Positions 38,951 through 47,678 of a DNA stretch of 64,000 nucleotides are shown piece after piece. The notes beneath the pieces were generated by a model. That model did not search any database. It had not been told where the DNA came from and was given only the letters and a program-made list of their open reading frames with translations. Numbering within the stretch: position 1 is the first letter of the stretch; each line of letters starts with the position of its first letter. The stretch is from Tabrizicola caldifontis. Its GTDB lineage: Bacteria; Pseudomonadota; Alphaproteobacteria; Rhodobacterales; Rhodobacteraceae. The stretch spans positions 1 through 64,000 of the forward strand of contig NZ_SIJH01000007.1 in assembly GCF_004762095.1 (NCBI RefSeq), written 5' to 3'. A program made the position numbers and the translations under genes.

Positions 38951-39772
38951 ATGGCCTTAAATCAAAAGCACGATGTCTGTCTCGTGTCTCCGGTACCGTT
39001 GCTTGACGACTTCGCCGCAGACCTAGCGACCGTTCTGACAGAGCCCATTGGAACCGAGGTTGAATTGCATGTCGGGCTGCATCGCCCGGGCAAGCTGGCA
39101 TCGTTCGCTCCTCGAACGCGTCGAGGGCTTTACGTCCGAATGCAGACCGAGCACATGCTGGACGTCACGGGGCGGCCGATGTGGAAAAGGCATCTTCTTG
39201 AGACGATCCAGCAGCAGGCAGCATCTTTTGACCTAGTGCTGGACCTGTCCGAAGGGAACCGTCCGATCTACGAAGATTTGCCTGCTGAAGTCCGGTCGCG
39301 CATTCATTTCGGCCCGCACATTTTCCCCGCATCGGCGCCACCCATCGCGATTGCGGCGGACGGTCCGACGCTGTTTTTCGGTGGAACCAACCGTCGCCGG
39401 ATGCGCAATCTGCAACGCTTGCGCCAGGACGGTGTCAAGGTGCACGAGGTGCCCACCAATACCTTCGGCGCGGCACTTAGGGCGGAAATGACGAAAGCCT
39501 CCAGCGTCCTAAACCTACATTTTGCCGAAGGAATCTACACAGAAGCCCCACGCATTTTGAAGGCGATGCTGGCTGGGCTTCCAGTTCTGTCCGAGGAACT
39601 GGCCGCTCCTTTCGTGGCTGATCTTCATTACCTGTCAGTGCCGCAGGCCAACAAAGCTACTAAAGAACGACTTGCAGAAATTTACGCCAATATGTGTTGC
39701 TTACTGAGCACCGAATTCTCGCTGCTTGGCTTTCTGCGCCGCGTGGCAATGGACCAGGTGGTGTCAAAATGA
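38951..39772 (+). CDS. Glycosyltransferase-like protein of atypical composition
   Basis: 273 residues. A Rossmann-like C-terminal half contains FFGGTNRRRMRNLQRL and the GT-B-type segment EGIYTEAPRILKAMLAGLPVLSEE, resembling family 1/4 glycosyltransferases, but the N-terminal domain is short. Codon use is visibly more AT-rich than in sucB and lpd, with several TTT, AAA and CTA codons, suggesting acquisition. It lies between sucB and lpd; its stop overlaps the next start (ATGA). Confidence 0.6.
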   Translation: MALNQKHDVCLVSPVPLLDDFAADLATVLTEPIGTEVELHVGLHRPGKLASFAPRTRRGLYVRMQTEHMLDVTGRPMWKRHLLETIQQQAASFDLVLDLSEGNRPIYEDLPAEVRSRIHFGPHIFPASAPPIAIAADGPTLFFGGTNRRRMRNLQRLRQDGVKVHEVPTNTFGAALRAEMTKASSVLNLHFAEGIYTEAPRILKAMLAGLPVLSEELAAPFVADLHYLSVPQANKATKERLAEIYANMCCLLSTEFSLLGFLRRVAMDQVVSK

Positions 39773-39999
39773 TCCCACTGTGCTCCTGTCTGTCCGCCCT
39801 GCTCCTCGCCTCCATCGCCACCACCCAGGTCATCCCCACCGGCACACCCGCCGCCGCGCCGGAAACCCTCGCCCTGCCGCCCGACACCCCCTATTCCGAG
39901 GTGGCCCGCTACTGCCAGGCCCAGACCCACTGGTTCATGCGCATGAACCGCCGCAACTTCACCGAGCTTGCCGTCGCCCTGCCCGAGGCCTTCGAATGA
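39769..39999 (+). CDS. Small exported hypothetical protein
   Basis: 76 residues. The first 20 or so (MIPLCSCLSALLLASIATT) look like a signal peptide or lipoprotein signal; the rest has PYSEVARYCQAQTHWFMRMNRR. ATG 39769 overlaps the stop of the previous gene, and its own stop overlaps the MAPEG start (both ATGA). Function unknown. Confidence 0.6.
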   Translation: MIPLCSCLSALLLASIATTQVIPTGTPAAAPETLALPPDTPYSEVARYCQAQTHWFMRMNRRNFTELAVALPEAFE

Positions 40000-40391
40000 C
40001 CCCCGAGCTCACCGCACTCGCCCTGGCCGGCCTCCTGCAAACGGTCCAGTTCCTCCTCTTCGCCATCCCCGCAAACCTGGAACTTGGCACCGGCTACACC
40101 TCGGGTCCCCGCGACACCCCGCCGCCCCGACCGCTCTCAACCCTCACCGGCCGACTGCAACGCGCAATGATGAACCATTTCGAGGGGCTGATCCTCTTCA
40201 CCCTCGCGGTCGTCGTGGTCACCCTGGGCAACCAGTCCACCCCGGTCACACAATACGCCGCATGGACCTATCTCGCGGCCCGGGTGCTCTACATCCCGGC
40301 CTATGCTGGAGGCCTGCGCCCTTGGCGTTCGGTCATCTGGGCGATAGGCTTTCTGGCAACCCTGACGATGATCGCTGCAGCCCTCATCTGA
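39996..40391 (+). CDS. MAPEG family membrane protein
   Basis: 131 residues with four transmembrane helices. GYTSGPRD, LQRAMMNHFEGLILFTLAVV and YLAARVLYIPAYAGGLRPWRSVIW are hallmarks of the MAPEG superfamily (glutathione- or leukotriene-related enzymes in eukaryotes; bacterial function mostly unknown). It is within the sucB-lpd interval, immediately before a family-B repeat. Confidence 0.9.
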   Translation: MTPELTALALAGLLQTVQFLLFAIPANLELGTGYTSGPRDTPPPRPLSTLTGRLQRAMMNHFEGLILFTLAVVVVTLGNQSTPVTQYAAWTYLAARVLYIPAYAGGLRPWRSVIWAIGFLATLTMIAAALI

Positions 40392-40446
40392 CTTCTTCTT
40401 CCGTTCGCAAATATCCCACGGAGGTCCGGGGGTGTGAAACCCCCGG
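40392..40446. repeat. Interspersed repeat family B, copy 2
   Basis: CTTCTTCCGTTCGCAAATATCCCACGG is followed by a perfect hairpin CCGGGGGTGTGAAACCCCCGG. It agrees closely with 52544-52597. It starts directly after the MAPEG stop and ends 29 bp before lpd. Relative to transcription it is inverted compared with copies 1 and 3. Confidence 0.88.
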
Positions 40447-40475
40447 TTCCCCAACCAGACCAGAGGATCCGACCC

Positions 40476-41864
40476 ATGGCAGATTTCGACACCATCTTCA
40501 TCGGCGCCGGCCCCGGCGGTTATGTCGGCGCGATACGCGCCGCACAGCTTGGCCAGAAGGTCGCCTGCGTCGAGGGGCGCGAGACGCTGGGCGGGACCTG
40601 CCTGAACGTGGGCTGCATCCCCTCGAAGGCACTGCTGCATGCCACGCACCTGCTGCACGAGACGCACGAGAACTTTGAAAAGATGGGCCTCATGGGCGCC
40701 GCCCCCAAGGTCGACTGGGTGAAGATGCAGGCCTACAAGGCCGATGTCGTTGCCGGCAACACGAAGGGCATCGAATTCCTGTTCAAGAAGAACAAGGTCA
40801 CCTGGCTGAAGGGCTGGGCCACGATCCCCGCCCCCGGTCAGGTCAAGGTCGGGGACGAGATCCACACTGCGCGAAACATCGTCATCGCCACCGGTTCGGA
40901 ACCCTCCACCCTGCCTGGCGTCGAGATCGACGAGCAGACCGTTGTCACCTCGACGGGCGCGCTGACCCTTGCCCAGCCCCCGAAATCGATGGTGGTGATC
41001 GGCGCGGGCGTGATCGGGCTGGAGATGGGCTCGGTCTATGCCCGGCTTGGAACGGAAGTGACGGTGGTCGAATATCTCGATGCCATCACCCCCGGCATGG
41101 ATGCCGAGGTCGCCAAGACCTTCCAGCGCATCCTTGCGAAGCAGGGCCTGAAATTCATCCTGGGCGCGGCGGTGCAATCGGTAACCAAGAGCAAGAAGGG
41201 TGCCACTGTCAGCTACAAGCTGAAGAAGAATGACAGCGAGGCCACGCTGGAGGCCGAGATCGTCCTCGTCGCCACCGGCCGCAAACCCTATACGGCAGGT
41301 CTTGGCCTGGAGGCGCTGGGCGTCGAGATGGGCCCGCGCGGCACCATCAAGACCGACGCGCATTTCCAGACCAGCATTCCCGGTCTCTACGCCATTGGCG
41401 ACACCATCGCCGGTCCGATGCTGGCCCACAAGGCGGAAGACGAGGGCATGGCCGTCGCCGAGATCCTGGCCGGGAAGCATGGCCACGTGAACTACGGCGT
41501 CATTCCGGGCGTGATCTACACCACGCCCGAGGTGGCGAATGTAGGCAAGACCGAGGAACAGCTGAAAGAGGATGGCCGGGCCTACAAGGTGGGCAAGTTC
41601 CCCTTCATGGGCAACGCCCGCGCAAAGGCGGTGTTCCAGGCGGAGGGTTTCGTGAAAATCCTTGCCGACGCCACGACCGACCGCATCCTGGGCGCCCACA
41701 TCATCGGCCCGGCCGCGGGCGACCTGATCCACGAGATCTGCGTCGCGATGGAATTCGGCGCCTCGGCGCAGGATCTGGCGCTGACCTGCCACGCGCATCC
41801 GACCTGGTCCGAAGCCGTGCGCGAGGCCGCGCTCGCCTGCGGCGACGGCGCGATCCACGCCTGA
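40476..41864 (+). CDS. lpd: Dihydrolipoyl dehydrogenase (E3)
   Basis: 462 residues from ATG 40476. FAD-binding [15 protein letters not shown], redox pair GGTCLNVGC (Cys42, Cys47), NAD-binding [15 protein letters not shown], second FAD motif [14 protein letters not shown] and the catalytic [10 protein letters not shown] (His441, Glu446). It reoxidises dihydrolipoyl groups of SucB, and possibly of other 2-oxoacid dehydrogenases. An upstream in-frame ATG at 40434 falls inside the repeat and was not used. Confidence 0.97.
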   Translation: MADFDTIFIGAGPGGYVGAIRAAQLGQKVACVEGRETLGGTCLNVGCIPSKALLHATHLLHETHENFEKMGLMGAAPKVDWVKMQAYKADVVAGNTKGIEFLFKKNKVTWLKGWATIPAPGQVKVGDEIHTARNIVIATGSEPSTLPGVEIDEQTVVTSTGALTLAQPPKSMVVIGAGVIGLEMGSVYARLGTEVTVVEYLDAITPGMDAEVAKTFQRILAKQGLKFILGAAVQSVTKSKKGATVSYKLKKNDSEATLEAEIVLVATGRKPYTAGLGLEALGVEMGPRGTIKTDAHFQTSIPGLYAIGDTIAGPMLAHKAEDEGMAVAEILAGKHGHVNYGVIPGVIYTTPEVANVGKTEEQLKEDGRAYKVGKFPFMGNARAKAVFQAEGFVKILADATTDRILGAHIIGPAAGDLIHEICVAMEFGASAQDLALTCHAHPTWSEAVREAALACGDGAIHA

Positions 41865-41873
41865 CCCCGGCCT

Positions 41874-42617
41874 TCAGGTGCCGAGCGGTCTCGGCACCTC
41901 TTCATCCGACGGGTCGATGGCGATCGGCCGGAACATTGGAAACCCCTCGGCGACTTCCCGTACCGAGGGGGCAAAGTCGAACAGCCCGAAGAAGCGCGCG
42001 ACACCAAAGCTTTCGATGGTCTGGTCCAGGTATTCGGCGACGATCCTGTCGTAATTGTCACGCAGCACCGTGTTGCCCGGCGACAGGTTCGTGACGCAAA
42101 GCATACCCGTCGGGCGCAGGTCCAGCATCGTCATCTTCAGGTCTGGGCGCCATTTCCGGAGGATAGGCACCAGCTTCCAGACATCCCCCGTCCATGCGCC
42201 GCGGACCGCAGCCAGATCGCGTGTTGTCCTCTCGCTGTCGATCGGCACGCAGTCGTGCATCAGGATGACGCCTTCCGGATCGCTGGCCGTTTCGGTGCCG
42301 ATGAAGTCGCGCAGCAGATATTCGAACAGGTGCATCCCGTCCAGAAAACTCACGCCCGGCCGGATGCGGTTGGCTTGCAGGAAACCCGAGGCGAAGAAGT
42401 CGTCGCTGGTCGTCTGGAACATATGCAGCGCCGGCTTCTGGCGGATCACGTCGATCCGCACCCGGAAACGGGGGTCCACGGCAATCGCCTTGCCGCGCAC
42501 GGGGGCGAGGGACGCTCCGGTGCGACAGCCGATTTCCAGATACCAGTCGAACAGGATGCAGCGATGCAGTTCCGACAGGAAGTCGAGATAGTGATAGCCC
42601 CTGGGCCTGCGAAACAT
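41874..42617 (-). CDS. Methyltransferase-fold protein, class I SAM-like
   Basis: 247 residues. It shows WYLEIGCRTGASLAPVRG (SAM motif I), AVDPRF, FLDGMHLFEYLLRDF, and VILMHDCVP, the pattern of methyltransferase-24-like proteins often found in polysaccharide clusters. It converges on lpd with 9 bp between stops. Substrate unknown. Confidence 0.7.
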   Translation of the reverse strand: MFRRPRGYHYLDFLSELHRCILFDWYLEIGCRTGASLAPVRGKAIAVDPRFRVRIDVIRQKPALHMFQTTSDDFFASGFLQANRIRPGVSFLDGMHLFEYLLRDFIGTETASDPEGVILMHDCVPIDSERTTRDLAAVRGAWTGDVWKLVPILRKWRPDLKMTMLDLRPTGMLCVTNLSPGNTVLRDNYDRIVAEYLDQTIESFGVARFFGLFDFAPSVREVAEGFPMFRPIAIDPSDEEVPRPLGT

Positions 42618-42746
42618 GGCGATCCCCCTGCCTGCGTCTGGCCACGGCGTCCGCGGCTGCCGACCGCGACCGGGCCGTCCGCCCCACCGCGGTGGTAGAA
42701 GCGGCAGGCGCCTGCCGCAAGCCTTGGCCGAGGGATCGGCCCCGCC

Positions 42747-43658
42747 TCAGTGCGCCGGTCGGATGAAGGTGCCGTTGCGCAGTTCCGCAAAGGCCTGGCG
42801 CAGTTCGGCCTCGGTATTCATCACGATCGGCCCGGCCCATGCCACCGGCTCTTCGATCGGCGCGCCCGAGATCAGCAGGAAGCGAACGCCCTCTGGCCCG
42901 GCCGTTACCGTCACCTCGTCGCCCGCACCGAAGCGGACCAGCGTCCGGTTGCCGGACAGGTCGCGGATGTTGACCTCCTGCCCGGCAACTTCCTTCTCCA
43001 GAAGTACGCCCTCGGGCCGCGCGGCATCGCGGAAGCTGGCCGATCCCTCGAACACATAGGCAAAGGCCCGGCGGCGGGTATCGACCCTGAACACCTTCCG
43101 CCTGCCCGCAGGTACGACGATGTCCAGATATTGCGGTTCGGCCGCGATGCCATCGACCGGGCTTTTCACGCCGCGGTAGTCGCCGATGACCACGCGAATG
43201 CTGGTGCCATCATCCTCATGCCGTTCCGGCAGTTCCACCCCCGGAATGTCCTGATAGCGCGGGTCGGTCATCTTCAGATGCCGTGGCAGGTTGCCCCACA
43301 GCTGAAACCCGTGCATCCGGCCCTGCGCATCGCCTTTCGGCATCTCCTGATGCAGGATGCCGCGCCCGGCGGTCATCAGCTGGAGGCTACCCGGCCCCAG
43401 GATGCCCCGGTTGCCGAGCGAATCGCCGTGCTCCACCGTGCCGGCAAGGACATAGGTGATCGTCTCGATTCCCCGGTGCGGATGCCAGGGGAAGCCGGCC
43501 ATGTAGTCGCGCGGATGATCGCCGCGAAAGTCGTCGAACAGCAGGAACGGGTCGGCCTCTGTCGGATCCTGGAACCCGAAGGCACGGTGCAGATGAACGC
43601 CCGCCCCCTCGATATGAGGCAGGGCGCGGCGGGTCTCGATGACGGGACGGATGGACAT
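42747..43658 (-). CDS. Pirin family protein
   Basis: 303 residues with the bicupin pirin fold: FLLFDDFRGD, FPWHPHRGIETITYVLAG, GDSLGNRG, LMTAGRGILHQEMP and MHGFQLWGNLPRHLK. The His/His/His/Glu metal ligands of the N-terminal cupin are present. Bacterial pirins include quercetinase-like dioxygenases and regulators of metabolism. The GntR regulator downstream on the same strand map may control it. Confidence 0.93.
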   Translation of the reverse strand: MSIRPVIETRRALPHIEGAGVHLHRAFGFQDPTEADPFLLFDDFRGDHPRDYMAGFPWHPHRGIETITYVLAGTVEHGDSLGNRGILGPGSLQLMTAGRGILHQEMPKGDAQGRMHGFQLWGNLPRHLKMTDPRYQDIPGVELPERHEDDGTSIRVVIGDYRGVKSPVDGIAAEPQYLDIVVPAGRRKVFRVDTRRRAFAYVFEGSASFRDAARPEGVLLEKEVAGQEVNIRDLSGNRTLVRFGAGDEVTVTAGPEGVRFLLISGAPIEEPVAWAGPIVMNTEAELRQAFAELRNGTFIRPAH

Positions 43659-43739
43659 GGGATGCCTCGTGGAATTGCGGTTGTCCTGAAGATGGGGCCT
43701 GCGAGTCCGCGCGCCAAGGCGAAAATGCGGGGGGGGTCA

Positions 43740-43757
43740 TTGTGCGAAAAAGCACAA
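43740..43757. promoter_or_regulatory. Inverted repeat TTGTGC-N6-GCACAA upstream of pirin
   Basis: Perfect 6-bp arms at 43740-43745 and 43752-43757 flank GAAAAA, 82 bp upstream of the pirin start and 48 bp past the stop of the GntR-type regulator gene. The arrangement suggests an operator, possibly for that regulator. No experimental motif known to me matches. Confidence 0.35.
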
Positions 43758-43804
43758 ATCGACTGGCGCATGTTGCGACGCAGCCCGAATTGCAGGCGCG
43801 GCAG

Positions 43805-44449
43805 TCACCCTGTCAGATGCCGCAGGCCCTGCGTCACGTCGGTCCGCACGGCCAGCCGCAGGCCGGGTTCGTCCCCCGCCTTCAGCGCGGCCAGGATCAT
43901 CCGGTGATGCTGCGGCGGTTCGCGGCGCTTCACCTTTTCATACACCGCCCGCATCGTCGGACCCAGTTGCAGCCAGACCGTTTCGCACATCGCCAACATC
44001 GCCGGGGTCTGGGCGCGCAGGTAGAGCGTTCGGTGAAACTCCAGGTTGGTGCGCACATAGGCAACGGCTTCGCCCTTCACCGCGGCTTCGGCATTGGCCA
44101 TGTTGATCGCAGCCAGCCGCTCGATCAGCGCGAAATGCGCGCGCGGCAGGGCGCGGGCGGCCATCTCGGGTTCCAGCAGCGCACGAATCGCCGCCAGCTC
44201 CTCGATCCTTTCGGGGGTCAGCTCCGGCGTCGAAATCCGGCCCGAGGAGGAAAGCGTCAGCGCCCCTTCCGCCACCAGCCGCCGCACCGCCTCGCGCGCA
44301 GGGGTCATCGACACGCCGAACTGCTTGCCAAGGCCCCGCAGCGTCAGCGACTGGCCGGGATCCAGTTCGCCATGCATCACCTGCTGGCGCAGCGTTCGAT
44401 ACAGCTTTTCATGCGCGGCGGCATTGGGATCGGGGGGGCGGGTGCTCAT
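43805..44449 (-). CDS. GntR-family transcriptional regulator (FCD type)
   Basis: 214 residues. The N-terminal winged helix (YRTLRQQVMHGELDPGQSLTLRGLGKQFGVSMTPAREAV) is followed by an all-helical FCD ligand-binding domain with the metal-site residues EFHRTLY and HHRMI. FadR-subfamily regulators typically sense carboxylic acids. ATG 44449 gives the canonical start; the in-frame start at 44485 was not used. It lies directly upstream of pirin. Confidence 0.9.
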   Translation of the reverse strand: MSTRPPDPNAAAHEKLYRTLRQQVMHGELDPGQSLTLRGLGKQFGVSMTPAREAVRRLVAEGALTLSSSGRISTPELTPERIEELAAIRALLEPEMAARALPRAHFALIERLAAINMANAEAAVKGEAVAYVRTNLEFHRTLYLRAQTPAMLAMCETVWLQLGPTMRAVYEKVKRREPPQHHRMILAALKAGDEPGLRLAVRTDVTQGLRHLTG

Positions 44450-44481
44450 GGCCGGCAGGGAACACCCCGCGCGGTCGGGGG

Positions 44482-45174
44482 TCAATCCTGAAAGCGCAGC
44501 CGGTGCAGCGCCTGGCCCTGCGCATGCAGCCAGGCGCGCTGCGCCTTCCAGCCGGGACAGATGCGCTCGACCACCGCCCAGTAGGCCGGCGAGTGATTCA
44601 GTTCGACCAGATGCGCGACCTCATGGGCTGCGACATAATCCAGCACCGGGGGCGGGGCCATGATCAACCTCCAGGAATACATCAGCCGCCCGTCCGGTGA
44701 GCACGAGCCCCACCGCGACCGGGTATCGCGCAGCACCAGCGTCGAGTAGCGCCGCCCCACCAGCCCGGCATAACGGGTAGAGGCCGTTGCCAGCCGGTCG
44801 CGCGCCAGCACCTTCAGCCAGGCCGCCACCCTTGGTGCCGCGTTGGCCGGATCCCCAGGCACCAGCAGGCTGTCGCCTTCCACCCGGATCGACCGGCCTG
44901 CGCCCTGCTCCACGAGCAGCTGCCGCCCCTCGACCGGAACCACAGACCCCAGGCCCACCGGCCGCACGGCCGATTCGGGCATCGACTCGAGGGTCTGGCG
45001 CAGCCAGCCCTCGTGCCCCTTCAGGAAAGCCAGCGCCTCGCCCTCGCGCGCGCGCAGCGGCATCGACAGCGTCACCTTCCCGTCAAGCCGCGACACCCGA
45101 AGCGAGAATCGCCGTGCCCGCGCGGATCGCTTCAGATGCACCTCGACGGGCGGAGAGCCGGGCAGGATCGCCAT
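44482..45174 (-). CDS. YgjP/DUF45-type zinc metallopeptidase-like protein
   Basis: 230 residues. N-terminal SARARRFSLRVSRLDGKV and the C-terminal SRWGSCSPDGRLMYSWRLIMAP precede the zinc motif AHEVAHLVELNHSPAYW (His184, Glu185, His188). This is the bacterial SprT/M48-like family also called M48 family metallopeptidase or YgjP. Substrate unknown; a proteolytic role at DNA or ribosomes is speculative. Confidence 0.92.
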   Translation of the reverse strand: MAILPGSPPVEVHLKRSARARRFSLRVSRLDGKVTLSMPLRAREGEALAFLKGHEGWLRQTLESMPESAVRPVGLGSVVPVEGRQLLVEQGAGRSIRVEGDSLLVPGDPANAAPRVAAWLKVLARDRLATASTRYAGLVGRRYSTLVLRDTRSRWGSCSPDGRLMYSWRLIMAPPPVLDYVAAHEVAHLVELNHSPAYWAVVERICPGWKAQRAWLHAQGQALHRLRFQD

Positions 45175-45296
45175 GAAAACCCCTTGAAACCTGCGTCCAG
45201 GATAGCCATTTGCCGCGCCTCACGAAAGCCTTTGACAGTCGCCTGCACCTGTGGCAAGCGGCGTCATTCTGCTACCCACCGCTCGAAGGGATGACC

Positions 45297-45632
45297 ATGC
45301 CCAAGGAAGAATGGGGCACGAAACGCATCTGCCCGACCACCGGCAAGCGTTTCTACGACCTGAACCGCAACCCGATCGTCAGCCCCTACACCGGCGAGAT
45401 CGTGGATATCGAATCGGTCCGCCGCAAGATGGCCGCCAGCGTCATCTCGCGCATCGCGCCCGACAAGGACGAGGATGTCCTGGTCGAGGATCTGGAGACC
45501 GATGACGACCTGCTGGAAGCCGCCGCAAGCGACGACACCGAGCTGGACGATGACCTGCTGGAAGACGACACCGACGACAATGTGTCGCTCGACGATCTGG
45601 CCGACGTGGCCGGCGACGAGGAAGAGGTCTGA
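45297..45632 (+). CDS. TIGR02300 family acidic protein
   Basis: 111 residues. MPKEEWGTKRICPTTGKRFYDLNRNPIVSPYTG is the conserved N-terminal part of this alphaproteobacterial family, with a single Cys and a beta-rich core; the C-terminal half is extremely Asp/Glu-rich and probably disordered. Function unknown. ATG 45297 is used because AAGGG lies 6-7 nt upstream; ATG 45291 is an alternative. Confidence 0.9.
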   Translation: MPKEEWGTKRICPTTGKRFYDLNRNPIVSPYTGEIVDIESVRRKMAASVISRIAPDKDEDVLVEDLETDDDLLEAAASDDTELDDDLLEDDTDDNVSLDDLADVAGDEEEV

Positions 45633-45670
45633 GACGGAAGCCGTGACAAGGGGGGCGTGAATTTTCCCCC

Positions 45671-45727
45671 TTGCACCCCCCGGCGACCTGTCCTAGACAC
45701 CCGGCATCACGCCGCAGGGCGTGATGC
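45671..45727 (+). promoter_or_regulatory. Candidate tRNA-Ala promoter and leader hairpin
   Basis: TTGCAC (45671-45676) and TAGACA (45694-45699) are separated by 17 nt. The hairpin GCATCACGCC/GGCGTGATGC (45704-45713 with 45718-45727) follows, 11 bp before the tRNA. The hairpin could alternatively terminate the TIGR02300 gene. Confidence 0.45.
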
Positions 45728-45738
45728 TTCTCTCCGGT

Positions 45739-45814
<76 letters not shown>

Positions 45815-45830
45815 AAGAGAACGTGAAAGC

Positions 45831-45855
45831 GGGGCGGTTTTGACCGCCCCTTTTT
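45831..45855 (+). terminator. Rho-independent terminator after tRNA-Ala
   Basis: GGGGCGGT (45831-45838) pairs with ACCGCCCC (45843-45850) around a 4-nt loop and is followed by five T residues. Confidence 0.9.
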
Positions 45856-46075
45856 CATTGCCAGTCCGGCAATGTCCGGCCGCATCGGCATGACTTGGCT
45901 TGACATCGGCAGGCCAAGGGCCCATGTCCCCCAAGTCCGAAGTCCGTGCCGCGTGAGCACCGAAAGGCCCGGACGAAAGGTTCCCACCATCACGCAGGGG
46001 CGCCGCCGCGCGGCACGGTCACGGACATTCGTCCGGGGCGAGGGTCGCGGGCCCTTTGACGTATGGAAGACCCCC

Positions 46076-47413
46076 ATGACCTCGTTCGCCGACCTCGGCC
46101 TGTCGCCGAAACTTCTGAAGGCGCTGGAAAAGACCAGTCTGAAACAGCCCACGCCAATCCAGGTGCAGGCCATTCCCCACATCATGAAAGGCGCCGACCT
46201 GATGGGCCTGGCCCAGACCGGCACCGGCAAGACCGCCGCCTTCGGCCTGCCGCTCTTGCACCGTCTGCTTGACATTGGCCATCCTCCGGGCCCGAAACAT
46301 GTGCGCGCGCTGATCCTTGCGCCGACGCGGGAACTGACTACCCAGATCAGGGACAATCTGGAAACCTTCACCAAGGGCACCGCTGTCAAGGTGACGATGG
46401 TCGTCGGCGGGGCCTCGTTGTTCAAGCAGGCTCAGGCCCTGTCGCGGGGAACGGATGTCCTGGTGGCCACGCCCGGCCGGCTGATCGACCTGCTGGAACG
46501 CGGCGACGTCAGCCTGGAAAAATGCGGCTACCTCGTCCTCGACGAGGCCGACCACATGCTCGACATGGGCTTCATCCATTCCCTGCGGAAGATCGCAAGG
46601 CATATCCCGCTGAAGCGTCAGACGCTGCTTTTCAGCGCGACCATGCCCAGGGACATCGAGGAAATCGCCGACACCTACCTGCGCAGCCCGGTGCGCGTGC
46701 AGGTGGCCCCCCCGGGCAAGCCGGTGGAGCGGATCGTGCAGGGCGTCCACTTCATCCCGAACGGCGACAAGGCCAGGCTCCTGGAGGACTACCTCAAGAA
46801 GCACCCGGGCGAACAGGCCCTGGTCTTCGGCCGCACCAAGCACGGGTCGGAAAAGCTTGCCAAGCTACTGGCGTCCTGGGGCTTCAGGGTAGGCTCGATC
46901 CACGGCAACAAGAGCCAGAACCAACGCGACCGCACCCTGACAGAATTCCGGACCGGCGAGCTTGATGTTCTGGTTGCAACCGACGTGGCCGCACGGGGCA
47001 TCGACATCCCCACCGTTCGGCATGTCTACAACTACGACCTGCCGAACGTGCCGGAAAACTACGTCCACCGCATCGGCCGCACCGCGCGTGCGGGGGCCCA
47101 GGGGACGGCGGTCGCCTTCTGCGCCCCGGCTGAGATGGTGGAACTGCAAGCCATCGAGAAGCTGCTGAAGAAGCCGATCCCGGTTATCGGCGGCGCGCCT
47201 TGGGCAGCCGAAATCGTCGCTGCGGCACCAAGGCCAGGCCAGAACCGGGGGCAGCGCCCGCAGCGGTCCGGCGGGCCGAAGCCTGCGGCCAAGCCGCAGG
47301 GCCAGCGCCCCGGCGGCAAGCCTGTGGCGGGGGCCCGGCCGCAGGGCGGCCAGGCCAGCCCGCGGCGCGGTTCTGGCGGCAAGCCCGGCCAGCCGCATCG
47401 CAGGCAGGGCTGA
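46076..47413 (+). CDS. DEAD-box ATP-dependent RNA helicase
   Basis: 445 residues from ATG 46076. Q motif (KQPTPIQVQAIP), Walker A AQTGTGKT, APTRELTTQI, TPGRLIDLL, DEAD in VLDEADHMLD, SATMP, and the C-terminal VATDVAARGIDIP and HRIGRTARAG are all intact. The tail after residue about 380 is a low-complexity Gly/Pro/Arg/Gln/Lys-rich stretch likely to bind RNA. RhlE-like by layout. A leader of over 200 bp separates it from the tRNA terminator, so regulation by its 5' UTR is possible. Confidence 0.95.
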   Translation: MTSFADLGLSPKLLKALEKTSLKQPTPIQVQAIPHIMKGADLMGLAQTGTGKTAAFGLPLLHRLLDIGHPPGPKHVRALILAPTRELTTQIRDNLETFTKGTAVKVTMVVGGASLFKQAQALSRGTDVLVATPGRLIDLLERGDVSLEKCGYLVLDEADHMLDMGFIHSLRKIARHIPLKRQTLLFSATMPRDIEEIADTYLRSPVRVQVAPPGKPVERIVQGVHFIPNGDKARLLEDYLKKHPGEQALVFGRTKHGSEKLAKLLASWGFRVGSIHGNKSQNQRDRTLTEFRTGELDVLVATDVAARGIDIPTVRHVYNYDLPNVPENYVHRIGRTARAGAQGTAVAFCAPAEMVELQAIEKLLKKPIPVIGGAPWAAEIVAAAPRPGQNRGQRPQRSGGPKPAAKPQGQRPGGKPVAGARPQGGQASPRRGSGGKPGQPHRRQG

Positions 47414-47678
47414 ACGCGGGCATGGACCGCCACTCGAAGAACTGCCTCTCGATCAGATCGCCGCGCATTGCCCTTGTCGCCATGCCGTCGATCACATGGC
47501 AAGGGCCGTCGTCGCCCAAGTGTCCCATCGGGCAAGCAGGGTCGGGTCAAGGATCGGGCGATGCCCCGGCGGTATCAGGGACCGAAGCCCCTGCCGCCTG
47601 ACAGTCATGGCGGTGCCGGGTTTCCTGCCCCGGCCATGGCGCTTGCGGGCTGTCCACAGCTCGGCTAAGCGGCGGCGC

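Noticed and set aside
45210-45296. Longer start for the TIGR02300 protein
   Set aside because: The 29 upstream residues are not part of the family and a Shine-Dalgarno-like AAGGG supports ATG 45297.
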